NCBI GenBank assembly: GCA_963680875.1
Contig: OY804588.1
Coordinates: 73,060,829 to 73,124,828, forward strand
Length of the DNA stretch: 64,000 nucleotides
Reading direction: 5' to 3'
Source: Bathymodiolus brooksi
Taxonomy: Eukaryota; Mollusca; Bivalvia; Mytilida; Modiolidae
The notes beneath the pieces were generated by a model, which worked only from the letters and a program-made list of their open reading frames with translations, did not search any database and was not told the origin of the DNA. How positions within the stretch are numbered: position 1 is the stretch's first letter; each line of letters starts with the position of its first letter. This document shows, piece after piece, positions 22,790 to 33,500 of the stretch. Made by a program: the position numbers and the translations under genes.

Positions 22790-24128
22790 GTTGTTATTCA
22801 CCTTTGTGTTAAATTGAGTGTTTTTGCGGTTTCCATGGCAACGGCAGGCATTTTGAAATTTCCAAGCCTCAAATCCATTTATACACATGCCATACAACAT
22901 TTCTATTAAGCTTCATCCAATTCCGAGCACTTTAAATTTTTCATGTTTTTTGTGGCAACGGCGGCCGCAGCCATTCTGAAATTTCTAAGCCTCAAAATTA
23001 TGTGTATACATGTCAGACAAAATTTCATCCTTCCGAGCACCATAGCAAACCAACGATGAATATCAATTCACAACATCATAATCTATTTGGAAACCAAATT
23101 TCGCCCAAATCAGAGGATTTTTGTATTTGGTGGCCATTTTATACCTTGGTTACCATCACAACGGACGACATTTTGAATTTTTTCAACCCCCCAAAATCTG
23201 CCACATACTACGGTGGATATTCCTACAAAGTGGATCATAATATGGCTCCCAAACCATGGATATCAATTCCCAACATCAAAATCTACTTGGAAACCAAATT
23301 TCGTCCAAATGGGAGGATTTTTGTATTTTGGTGGCCATTTTGGATTCAAAATGGCCACCCTAGCAAGCCAGTGATGGATATCAATTCGCAACATCATAAT
23401 CTACTTGGAAACCAAATTTCGCCCAAATCGGAGGATTTTTGTATTTAGGCAGCCATTTTGGATTCAAAATGGCCACCATAGCAAACCAACGATGAATATC
23501 AATTCAATTCGCAACAACTTAATCTACTTGGAAACCAAATTTCGCCCAAATCGGAGGATTTTTTTATTTGGCGGCCATTTTGTACCTTGGTTACAATGGC
23601 AACGGCCGCCATTTTGAATTTTTTTCAACCCCCAAAAGCTGCCACACACTACAGTGGATATTCCTACAAATTTTCATGAAGTTTGATGAAAGGAATCCAA
23701 TTTGTTTTTAAATCCCCCCTTTTTTGTTTCCATGGCAACTGCGGCAAAGTTTGTCAAACCGATTCCGATTTTTTTTTTTTTATCTCGTTCCACTAAATGT
23801 GGATGTTGTTCCTATCAAGTTTCATCAATTTCTGTTCGGCGAGTAACCTGCTATGATCATTTTTGTGTTTTTCAATTTTTTAGCATTTTGGTCGTTTTCA
23901 TGGCAACGGCGGCCATTTTGAAAATTCCGAAAGTAGTCTGCACATCTACTCATAGTGCTTAACATTCCTGTGAAGTCTCATTGATTTCCGTTCAGTAGTC
24001 GCCGAGAAATGTGTCGGATAAACTTTTGGCAGAAGGAAAAAAGAAAGAAAGAATAATAATAATAATAAGAAGAAGAAACAGAGCAAACACAATATGTCTC
24101 CCAAACTTTGCTTGGGGGACATACTTAG
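22790..24128 (+). mobile_element. Tandem-core element with CCCAAACTTTGCTTGGG hairpin 3' end
   Basis: The core has repeats with CCATGGCAACGGCGGCCATT and, at 23045-23580, four copies of a ~120-bp unit carrying GGAAACCAAATTTCGCCCAA and ATGAATATCAATTC. Purine microsatellites (AAGAAAGAAAG, then AATAATAATAA) precede the terminal hairpin CTCCCAAACTTTGCTTGGGG plus GACATA. The end resembles that of 5031-6791 and differs from the CTCACCTGG family. It has no coding potential. Confidence 0.65.
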
Positions 24129-24736
24129 TGATAACATTTGAATTGGCTTGGTATTATGGCACAGGTTAGATGTGTACAATCAAAAATTATCGATTCATAA
24201 TTAGTGCACTTGGGTCGGCATACATCAATGATTATGAAAAGTACACAAAGGAAGTGTTTTATCTATTGAATTATTTGTCGGAAATTAATTTTGATTAAAG
24301 AATAGTTTTCTTCTACAATTTATATATATAAAAAAACACACAATTTATTGTAAATAAACAGTATTGCACAAAGAAAAATAGGTCATGATGGGTGAAGTTT
24401 AATGACAATGTAACAGCTGAAAAACATAAACAAAACAGATAAAAATATTCATATACACACACAAAAAAAGAAGAAGTTATCAGTCGTTCCACAAGATTCA
24501 AAGAATTTAACAGAGAAAAAAATAGCAACAAAAACTTATTATATGTTTAAAATCGTTTCGAGAATAGGGACATGCGATGCTGGTTTTAGCTCTTCAAAAT
24601 TTCGCTCGAGTTGTCTCCCTTTCGTCGTTAAACAAACTACTTTTCCCGTATTTTCGTAGCTCCTCTTGAATCAAACTACGGTTGACTCGAATTTTGTCCA
24701 TGGCCCCATCGAATTCGAGATAACGAGTCAACTGTA

Positions 24737-25227
24737 TTTCTATAATTCCATCGAATATTTTCCCTTGAATCAGACAAGCACAGGTTTTTACAGTGTTGCA
24801 GCTCATGAAATTTACAATATGATCTCTTGGACAACGAGGCTGTATTTTGCAAATACACGTGATCACATGCATTGTAGCCCTTACAATGTTTTTTTTTTTA
24901 CTTAGCCAAAATATATTCCTCCTACCTATGATTTTCAGTTGAAATCTGGAACTAATCTCAGATATGGTCAGTGTATTATTCAGTTTTTAAGTCATGTACA
25001 TTGTAAATATTTCATAGAGGACAAATTTATCAATTGTACTTTTTCGCAAAGTAAAAGGGTAATTTCATGAAATATAAACATAATAATTGTGGCCAAATTT
25101 TATCAAAATTGTAGACTAGACCTGGTATTTTGGAGATGATTTTTGGTACAAGTTTTCCATAGTTCAACATGTTCAATGACGGACACCAGGTGATGACATG
25201 AGCTCATTAAGGTTCATCCACTTTTCA
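24737..25227. other. Intronic spacer, nothing recognised
   Basis: No exon, gene or named repeat. TATTTCTATAATTCCATCGAA at its start resembles the sequence left of the TA transposon (20150-20170). A short remnant with TGACGGACACCAGGTGATGA near 25178 may be the tail of an old tandem-core element. Confidence 0.4.
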
Positions 25228-25455
25228 TTAGGGGCCCGGGTGGCTCAATGAGTTAGGTCACTGGATATAACAACTCATACAAGCCTATCACCATTATGGC
25301 GTGCACCCGGCTTTGTAAATTACAGCCGCAAGTGATAAAGTTTACCAGTTGCTTGCCCATGGTCGGTGGTTCTCTCCGGCTTCCTCCACCACTAAAACTG
25401 GTCGCCATGATATAGCTGAAATATGTTGAAAGTGGCATTAAAACACCAAAAATCA
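25228..25455 (+). mobile_element. SINE type 2, plus orientation
   Basis: The head GGGGCCCGGGTGGCTCAATG, AGTTAGGTCACTGG, a box-B-like GCGTGCACCC region, the body CATGGTCGGTGGTTCTCTCC and the tail GTTGAAAGTGGCATTAAAAC match the inverted copy at 4406-4683. The A- and C-rich tail CACCAAAAATCAATCAA follows. Confidence 0.75.
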
Positions 25456-25688
25456 ATCAACTATTTTTAATCACGATCTATTTTTAGACATGGTATTTTC
25501 CCACCTGCCGTTGTATTTCTGAAAAATACCACAGCACTTAAAATGGCGGGAAAAATTGGAGAACATCATAATATTTGCGGAAAAATAGCATAGCTTTTAT
25601 CCAATGAAAATCCAGCATTTTATATAAGGTGGAATTATAATTTATATAGGATATTTTTTTAATTTATATAGAATTCACCAATTGTTCA

Positions 25689-25795
25689 AGGGGGCCGTCG
25701 TGGCCGTGATCGTATGTTAGTTGGATTTACAACTACCTAAGCAATTGGTGCCTATCACCACTGATGTTGTGGCGTTAAACACCATAAAACCAAAC
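25689..25795 (+). mobile_element. SINE type 1 head fused to tail (internal deletion)
   Basis: GGGGGCCGTCGTGGCCGTGA through CCTATCACCACTGATGTTGT is joined directly to GGCGTTAAACACCATAAAAC. The whole body is missing. A similar head-tail fusion occurs at 58413-58523, so this may be a subfamily and not two chance deletions. Confidence 0.7.
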
Positions 25796-26079
25796 CAAAC
25801 TAATGTAACAGCTATTGTGTGTCTGGTTCTACAATTCAAATTGGTGTGGCTCAACAAATACAAAATATGGAAGAATATGTCCATAGGACATGAATACACC
25901 CGCTTCTAATCTAAGAGGCTTAAAAATGCTACATATCAAATCTTTTTGTTGTGCATTGAAAATGATCAATAAACTATTAGATCCACTGATTTTTTTTAAC
26001 CCTAGAAGACTTTACTTCTTAGCTCATTACAAAGATGAGGAGAGGATACTATTATTTATTAAAATATTTGTTAATTGAT

Positions 26080-27242
26080 AGGGACGAAATGAGTCATCTT
26101 TATAGAGGACCTCCATAGATGCATCCTACCAAGTTTCGGTTCATTTGGCCAAGCGGTTTCAGAGAAGATTTTTAGAAATCGGCCCATCAGAAACAAGAAT
26201 TGCCTGTGGTGGCCATGTTTATTAATGGATCGGGCTGAAATGAATAATCGTCATAGAGGACCTCCCATAGATGCATCCTACAAAGTTCGGTACATTTGGC
26301 CAAGCAGTTTCAGAGGAGAAGATTTAAAAAAATAGGCCAATCAGAAACAAGAATTGCCGGTGGTGGCCATGTTTGTTAACGGATCAGAACGACATAAGCA
26401 ATCACAACAGAGGACTTTCCATAGATGCTTCCTACCAAGTTTCGGTACATTTGGCCAAACAGTTTCAGAGGAGAAGAATTTTTTAAATCAGCCAATCAGA
26501 AACAAGAATCGCCTGTGGCGGCCATGTTTGTTAATGGATCGGGACGGAATGAGCAATCTTTATAGAGGACCTTCCATAGATGCTTCCTACCAAGTTTCGG
26601 TTCATTTGGCAAAACGGTTACAGAAGAGAAGAATTCTTAAAATCGGCCAATCAGAAACAAGAGTCCCCTATGGCGGCTGTGTTTGATGTTTGTTAACGGA
26701 TCGGGACGAACTGAGCAATGAGGGCCTTCCATAGATGCTTCCTACCAAGTTTCATTTCATTTGGCTGAGGGGTTTTAGAGGCATATTTATCTGTATTTAA
26801 ATTCCTAGCTAACTGTATTTTACCAATATCTATATTTAAATTAGAGTTATCTCCCTTTCCACAGAAAAACATTTATTTTTATAAAGCATACAATCATAAA
26901 CATGAATTGCCTGTGGCGGCCATGTTTGATAATGGATCGTGACGAAATGAGCACTCTTTATAGAAGACCTTCCATAGATGCTTCCTACCAAGTTTCAGTT
27001 CATTTGGCCCAGTGGTTTCAGAGGAGAAGATTTAAAAAAAATAGGCCAATCAGAAACAAGAATTGCCTGTGGTGGCCATGTTTGTTAGTGGATCGGGACG
27101 AAATTAGCAATCTTTATAAATGACCTTCCAGAGATGTTTCCTACCAAGTTTCAGTTCATTTGGCTGAGAGGTTTCAGAGGAGAAGATTAAAATGTGAAAA
27201 GTTAATGGACGATGGACGCAAAGTGATGGCAAGGTGAGCTAA
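26080..27242 (+). mobile_element. Tandem-core element E4, E1 family, 5' truncated
   Basis: ~155-bp monomers with CTTCCATAGATGCTTCCTAC, GGTTTCAGAGGAGAAGA, CAATCAGAAACAAGAATTGC and GCCATGTTTGTTAATGGATC match E1. The 5' AGAGGCTC start is absent. At the 3' end the hairpin is partly deleted: GTGATGGCAAGGTGAGCTAA lacks the left stem. It lies in caspase intron 3. Confidence 0.75.
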
Positions 27243-27617
27243 AAATGATGTATTAAGTCAGTCCATATGGTTCAATCCATTCTTAAAAGATAAATGGGAA
27301 TATATGCCTTCACAGCCAACTATATGTGAAAATGGTATCTTGTTTATTAATGATTTTATATCAACAGCTAATAATTTGGTCTGCATTTATTGGTCCTTGA
27401 CCTTGTGTATAAAAAAAAAAAAAAAATTCAAATGATTTGCTTAAAGGAAGCTTGAGTTATTGAATGCAAACGGAATGCAAGACATATGGAGGGAAATTAC
27501 AAGAAAGAATTATATTTATGGAAATATTGTGCCTTATAAAATTTGTGGGTGGCCAAATTTCTGACATTCTAAAGCTATATGACCCTCTCGTCTAACATAC
27601 AAAATAAAAACACTTAC
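27243..27617. other. Intron-3 proximal sequence, nothing recognised
   Basis: Sequence just downstream (minus strand) of exon c. It has an A run near 27410 and no repeat that I can name. The exon-c donor is GTAAGTG, ending at 27617. Confidence 0.5.
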
Positions 27618-28281
27618 CAGACATGGAGGCACACATGACAACACAATCATCACAGTGAGGAACTCCTTCAGCAGGAGGCAAGTCAATTATAATTTCAGAT
27701 GAACTATTTTCAACTTTGCTTTCCATTTCACCATGGGCTTCAGTTCTGCCACTGGCTACATTTTTTAGTTGTATCACATCCTTATCCTTATCTGAGGCAC
27801 ACATGACAACACAATCATCACAGTGAGGAACTCCTTCAGCAGGAGGCAAGTCAATTATCAATTCAGATGAACTATTTTCAACTTTGCTTTCCATTTCACC
27901 ATGGGCTTCAGTTCTGCCACTGGCTACATTTTTTAGTTGTATCACATCCTTATCCTTATCCTCCAGAGGCATGTAACCTCTTGCATCAGAAAGATTTATA
28001 CCATCATCTTGTATCACATCCTCATCCTCCGGAGGCATGTAACCTCTTGCATCAGGAAGATCTAAACTATCATAGTGTATCACATCCTTCGGAGACATGT
28101 AACCTTTTGCATCACGATAATCTATACCAATATCTTGTCCGTTCTTCTTCTTATCCTCATGAAGCATGCAACCTTTTGCATCAGGATGGACTGTACCATC
28201 ATTGCCTTTTTCTAATTCAATTTCAATTTCTACCCCATGATCTTCATTTTCGTCTTTGGCCACAGTTCGACTTCTACATGC
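27618..28281 (-). CDS. Caspase exon c: catalytic Cys, repeated acidic linker, start of p10
   Basis: A 664-bp exon, phase 0 in and phase 1 out, with acceptor GTTTTTTAG and donor TCTG/GTAAGTG. It opens with ACRS, completing IIQACRS with exon b; the Cys is the expected nucleophile. Most caspases have Gly where this has Ser. About 20 acidic residues follow (EIEIELEKG), then four ~22-residue repeats headed DAKG, DAKGYM, DARGYMPPED and DARGYMPLED. Then comes a 56-residue unit present twice (27793-27960 and 27625-27792), each ending VPHCDDCVVMCAS, the first strand of p10. Only the second copy continues into MSG and exon d. The linker is about 200 residues, far longer than the usual few tens, and is Asp-rich, so many self-cleavage sites are conceivable. 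The plus-strand open frame over this region is a shadow. Confidence 0.87.
27625..27960 (-). repeat. In-frame 168-bp tandem duplication inside exon c
   Basis: Bases 27625-27792 and 27793-27960 are near-identical; one visible difference is ATTATAATTTCAG against ATTATCAATTCAG. The period is exactly 56 codons, so the frame is kept. It duplicates the linker end and the first p10 strand. Confidence 0.92.
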
Positions 28282-28520
28282 CTAAAAAACATGGATAAAT
28301 AAAGGATTTGTTAATATATGCAATAATTTTAGATGACCTTGACCATAGGGGTATGTAATTCAACCTGGTATATACCAATACGGTTGTTTCGAATCATGTC
28401 AATTCCGATCATGTTCCGTCTTTTTCGTTTCTTGACGTCTGAAATATTAGGCAGACGACTTCCGGTGTTTACGCTATTACATCATAGTCGTAGATGCGGT
28501 AGATTATAAGTAATTGTAAT

Positions 28521-28622
28521 ATGGAGACACCAAGAAAACGGCTGAGTAAATTCTGGTGTTCGGTACCCCACTGTCTGTTTGATAACAGAAATATATCAAG
28601 ACAGATCGTTTTCCTTTCATGA
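28521..28622 (+). pseudogene. Possible THAP-type zinc-finger N-terminus, frameshifted
   Basis: A 33-codon frame starts at ATG 28521 and contains FWCSVPHC, a C-x4-C pair near the N-terminus as in THAP fingers, then ends at TGA 28620-28622. In the next frame the same bases read FHDADSSK, like the SFH segment that follows in THAP domains, then a stop. This may be a decayed gene or transposon exon on the strand opposite to the caspase. The match is short and could be chance. Confidence 0.25.
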
Positions 28623-28735
28623 TGCTGACAGCAGTAAATAAAGGAAGAAAACAAATTTCTTTTTAAAGAAGTAATTGTCTGTGCATTGAAGTCTTTGATA
28701 CAAATAAAATAATTTAATTGATATCTGTCCTTTAC

Positions 28736-29908
28736 CAGGGTTCTCAAAATGTGCCGGTGACCGGCGATTTCGCCGTTTACTTTCACTTTCTCTCCGGTTA
28801 AAAATTTATCAAGCATGTGTTTTCCAACAATTTTTATGTTTATGTGAATTGTCGTTATCGCGTTTTGTTGATCTAGTATATCTTCTAATCGATTACTTTT
28901 ATTATTGCAATTAACCGAACACTAACAAATCCACCATTTTCTAAATATATCTAACTCCCGGTGACATCACGGTAGCAACTCCGGACATTCTACTACACAA
29001 CATTTCGGACTTCACTTGGTTCTACTATATATATGCGCGAAGCGTTCCGAGTGGAGTATTTGCTCATGAAGGATGCTCAGTCGTCACATTCCAAAAGCCG
29101 GGATATCCCTATATGGAACGTAAAAACAAGCAAGGAAATCGATGAAGATTTAACGGTTTTTCGGTAATTTAAAGTTTTCGGATAATTTTCAAAGCGAGAA
29201 CGTTACTATTATGCTTGGTAGCATCACTCGTGATCCTATTTTTTGTAGTAAAGCACGAATTTTGTTGCAAGTCAAAAATATTTTTTCCATGTCATTGATG
29301 ATTACGAAAAAATTACTGGACGTTGTGTCCTGTGAATTTAAAAAAAAATGTCACGTGGAAGCACTGAAGGTCCAGTGAAATTTTTATCTACCTTCTGTTC
29401 TGTTAAAAAAAGTTAAGTTTCACTGGGACTGGATTTAAGCCAACATTCCTTGAGATTTCATTCATTATTCAACGCGAGAGTAATATTCAGATTAAAATAT
29501 GAAACCTCTAGTTATTTATAGTTATATATTACAACATTTTTCAATTCTTCTTGCTGAAGAGATATTCTGAGGCTGATTTTGTCATGAAAGTTTCCTGGAA
29601 AATTGCTTTGTATAACGTTGTTTTGCCACTGATACAACATTGTAGTTTATTTTACAAAAAAAAATGCCTTTCAGAGTACCAAAATTTTTAGGAGAATTCA
29701 ATGGCAAAATATGCTCAGAATGCATCTCCTACAATCTAGAATTTCAAAATTTTCCGGGGGAGAACCCCTGTACCCCTCGCCTACCAGAGACAGGGGAACC
29801 CCCCCTCTCAGGCTCTCCCCCACGGGCCTCGGTTCGTGACTCTGGCACTCAACTCTCCCCCTACTTTATAAATTGAGACTCCTACTTCAATTCTTTTTGA
29901 GAACCCTG
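28736..29908. mobile_element. hAT-like non-autonomous element with CAGGGTTCTCAAAA ends
   Basis: CAGGGTTCTCAAAA at 28736 and its complement TTTTGAGAACCCTG ending at 29908 form 14-bp inverted ends. TTTAC lies directly outside both (28731-28735 and 29909-29913), a 5-bp duplication. CAGGG termini fit the hAT group, though most hAT elements duplicate 8 bp. The interior (1.17 kb) has no transposase frame; a C-rich stretch occurs at 29755-29830. It lies in caspase intron 2. Confidence 0.65.
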
Positions 29909-30095
29909 TTTACAGAAAATGCTAAAAATTATTTAAGTTAAAGAACGTTAAAACGACGCATATCGATTGGAGTTTTCGTTGTGTACATTGACACCGGAAG
30001 TCCAGTGCCTAACATTCCATCAAAATCATGTGGTCTGGCAGATGAAATTAACAAACTTTTGACAGAATGGAAATGATTCGAAACAATCGTATTAC

Positions 30096-30248
30096 ATACA
30101 TAGTGTGTTGGTACAAGACTTTGTATCAGGTCGAGCCTGTTGTGTGAACCAGTATCACTACGAGTCGCGATAGCGACGAGTGTGATGTGGTTAGCTCTCG
30201 CAACAGGCAAGACTTGACATAAAGTCTTGTACCAACACACAATGTATG
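30096..30248. mobile_element. Small hairpin MITE, 28-bp arms
   Basis: GTGTTGGTACAAGACTTT at about 30105-30122 is matched by AAAGTCTTGTACCAACAC near 30221-30238. The arms extend to CATACATAG / AATGTATG, and AGCCTGTTG pairs with CAACAGGC further inside. There is no coding region. A separate 10-bp palindrome, TATCACCACAGTGTGGTGATA, lies at about 30494-30514. Confidence 0.7.
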
Positions 30249-30578
30249 GAATAAGCTTATCTAACATTTCAATAAAAACGAATTTTAAACAATTAAGAAA
30301 GGATGAATTGTACAAAGTTGTACAATACTCTGAGGGAGACTACATTTTGTGTACGAGTGATTGACGTCACGTTATTTTTGCCGTTCATTCACCAATGTCA
30401 CATTACTGTGCTTTGTCTCGCATTCAAATGATATGACATCATGACAAAGTAGTTCGGTAGAGAATGTCCCTTGCAATGTTGTGCCATTCTTTTATCACCA
30501 CAGTGTGGTGATACAACATCTTGTATCAGACAGGCGACTTTCGTTAATTTCAAAGGAAAACGTAGATAATGTTAGATA

Positions 30579-33500
30579 ACCAGAGGCTCTCAAGAGCCTG
30601 TATCGTTCACCTGGTTATAAAAAAAACCAATTGGTCCTATGTAAAAACTATGTCCTGCAGTGGTAGTCATCTTGGAATTACGATCAACATAAAAAACACA
30701 AAGTGTGTAAAGGACCATCCAATGATTGATGCACAGTTTAGGTTCAATCAGTGCAATAGCTTCAGAGAAGAATATATTTCTGTATTTTCCCCATATCGTC
30801 CTGTGTCAATACAATGACCTGTGGTGGCAGCCATCTTGGATTTCCGATCGACATAAAAAACAGAGGACCTTCCAATGATCATTCCTGGGCAGTTTAGTTT
30901 CAACTGTCCTAGTTGTTTCAGAGAAGAAGCTTTTTGAAACATTTTTCCCATAGAGTCCAATGTTAAACTAAGACCTGCCGTAGCCGCCATTTTGAATTTC
31001 ATATCGGAACAAAAAAGGTAAAGTTTGTAGAGGACCATCCATTGAACATTCATGTACAGTTTGGCTTTAATCATATTTGTAGTTTCTGAGAAGAAGGCAT
31101 TTGAACATTTTCCCATAGGGTCCAATGTTAATCTATGTATTGTGGTGGTGGCCATCTTGGATTTCCGATCGGCATATAAAACATAAAATTTGTAGAGGAC
31201 CTTCCAATGATCATTCCTGGGCAGTTTGGTTTCAACTGTCCCAGTGGTTTCAGAGAAGAAGCGCTTTGAAACATTTTTCCCATAGGGTCCAATGTTAAAC
31301 TAAGTCCTGCTGTAGCCGCCATTTTGAATTTCATATCGGAACAAAAAACGTAAAGTTTGTAGAGGACCATCCTATGAACATTCATGTACAGTTTGGCTTT
31401 AATCATATTTGTAATTTCTGAGAAGAAGGCATTTGAACATTTTCCCATAGGGTCCAATGTTAATCTATGTATTGCGGTGGTGGCCATCTTGGATTTCCGA
31501 TTGGCATAAAAAACATAAAATTTGTAGAGGACCTTCCAATGATCATTCCTGGGCAGTTTGGTTTCAACTGTCCTAGTGGTTTCAGAGAAGAAGCGCTTTG
31601 AAACATTTTTCCCATAGGGTCCAATGTTAAACTAAGTCCTGCCGTAGCCGCCATTTTGAATTTCATATCGGAACAAAAAACGTAAAGTTTGTAGAGGACC
31701 ATCCAATGAACATTCATGTAGAGTTTGGCTTTAATCATATTTGTAGTTTCTGAGTAGAAGGCATTTAAACATTTTCCCATAGGGTTCAATGTTAATCTAT
31801 GTATTGCGGTGGCGGCCATCTTGGATTTCCGATCGACATAAAAAAACATACACTTTGTAGAGGACCTTCCAATGATCATTCCTGGGCAGTTTGGTTTAAA
31901 TTGCCCTAGTGGTTTCAGAGAAGAAGCGTTTTGAAACATTTTCCCCATAGGGTCCAATGTTAAACTAAGTCCTGCCGTAGCCGTCATTTTGAATTTCATA
32001 TCGGAACAAAAAATGTAAAATTTGTAGAGAACCATCCAATGAACATTCATATACAGTTTGGCTTTAATCATATTTGTAGTTTCTGAGAAGAAGGCATTTG
32101 AACATTTTCCCATAGGGTCCAATGTTAATCTATGTATTGTGGTGGCGGCCATCTTGGATTTCCGATCGGCATAAAAAACATAAAATTTGTAGAGGACCTT
32201 CCAATGATCATTCCTGGGCAGTTTGGTTTCAACTGTCCTAGTGGTTTCAGAGAAGAAGCGTTTTGAAACATTTTTCCCATAGGGTCCAATGTTAAACTAA
32301 GTCCTGCCGTAGCCGCCATTTTGAATTTCATATCGGAACAAAAAACGTAAAGTTTGTAGAGGACCATCCAATGAACATTCATGTACAGTTTGGCTTTAAT
32401 CATATTTGTAGTTTCTGAGTAGAAGGCATTTAAACATTTTGTCATAGGGTTCAATGTTAATCTATGTATTGCGGTGGCGGCCATCTTGGATTTCCGATCG
32501 ACATAAAAAACATACACTTTGTAGAGGACCTTCCAATGATCATTCCTGGGCAGTTTGGTTTAAATTGTCCTAGTGGTTTCAGAGAAGAAGCGTTTTGAAA
32601 CATTTTTCCCATAGGGTCCAATGTTAAACTAAGTTCTGCCGTAGCCGCCATTTTGAATTTCATATCGGAACAAAAAACGTAAAGTTTGTAGAGGACCATC
32701 CAATGAACATTCATGTACAGTTTGGCTTTAATCATATTTGTAATTTCTGAGAAGAAGGCATTTGAACATTTTCCCATAGGGTCCAATGTTAATCTATGTA
32801 TTGCGGTGGCGGCCATCTTGGATTTCCGATCGGCATAAAAAACATACACTTTGTAGAGGACCTTCCAATGATCATTCCTGGGCAGTTTGGTTTAAATTGC
32901 CCTAGTGATTTCAGAGAAGAAGCGTTTTGAAACATTTTTCCCATAGGGTCCAATGTTAAACTAAGTTCTGCCGTAGCCGCCATTTTGAATTTCATATCGG
33001 AACAAAAAACGTAAAGTTTGTAGAGGACCATCCAATGAACATTCATGTACAGTTTGGCTTTAATCATATTTGTAATTTCTGAGAAGAAGGCATTTGAACA
33101 TTTTCCCATAGGGTCCAATGTTAATCTATGTATTGCGGTGGCGGCCATCTTGGATTTCCGATCGGCATAAAAAACATAAAATTTGTAGAGGACCTTCCAA
33201 TGATCATTCCTGGGCAGTTTGGTTTCAACTGTCCTAGTGGTTTCAGAGAAGAAGAGTTTTGAAACATTTTTCCCATAGGGTCCAATGTTAAACTAAGTCC
33301 TGCCGTAGCCGCCATTTTGAATTTCATATCGGAACAAAAAACGTAAAATTTGTAGAGGACCATCCAATGAACATTCATGTACAGTTTGGCTTTAATCATA
33401 TTTGTAGTTTCTGAGTAGAAGGCATTTAAACATTTTCCCATAGGGTTCAATGTTAATCTATGTATTGCGGTGGCGGCCATCTTGGATTTCCAATCGACAT

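Larger units (their letters stand above)
20188..24734. mobile_element. TA-flanked DNA transposon (pogo/Tigger-like ends), carrying nested insertions
   Basis: The left end CAGTTGACTCTCATTGTCTC at 20188 and the inverted right end (GAGATAACGAGTCAACTG, ending 24734) match over about 20 bp with a 2-bp gap, and TA flanks both sides (20186-20187, 24735-24736). GTTGACTCGAA-type motifs recur just inside each end. The interior holds element E3 (20836-22748) and a separate array (22790-24128); without them about 1.3 kb remains, with no transposase frame. Pairing the two ends as one element is inference; they could belong to two truncated copies. Confidence 0.55.

Noticed and set aside
24594..24905. 92-codon frame as a gene
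   Set aside because: It lies over the right end of the TA transposon; opposite-strand frames overlap it and no motif is seen.
25228..25330. tRNA gene
   Set aside because: The box A/B-like parts are degenerate and followed by a SINE body and tail, so this is a tRNA-derived SINE head.
27867..28298. 143-codon plus-strand frame over exon c
   Set aside because: It is the antisense shadow of the caspase exon, whose minus-strand frame has matching splice sites and motifs.
28469..28816. 115-codon minus-strand frame with VNGEIAGHRHIL
   Set aside because: It crosses the left end of the hAT-like element into flanking DNA, so it cannot be one ancestral gene.
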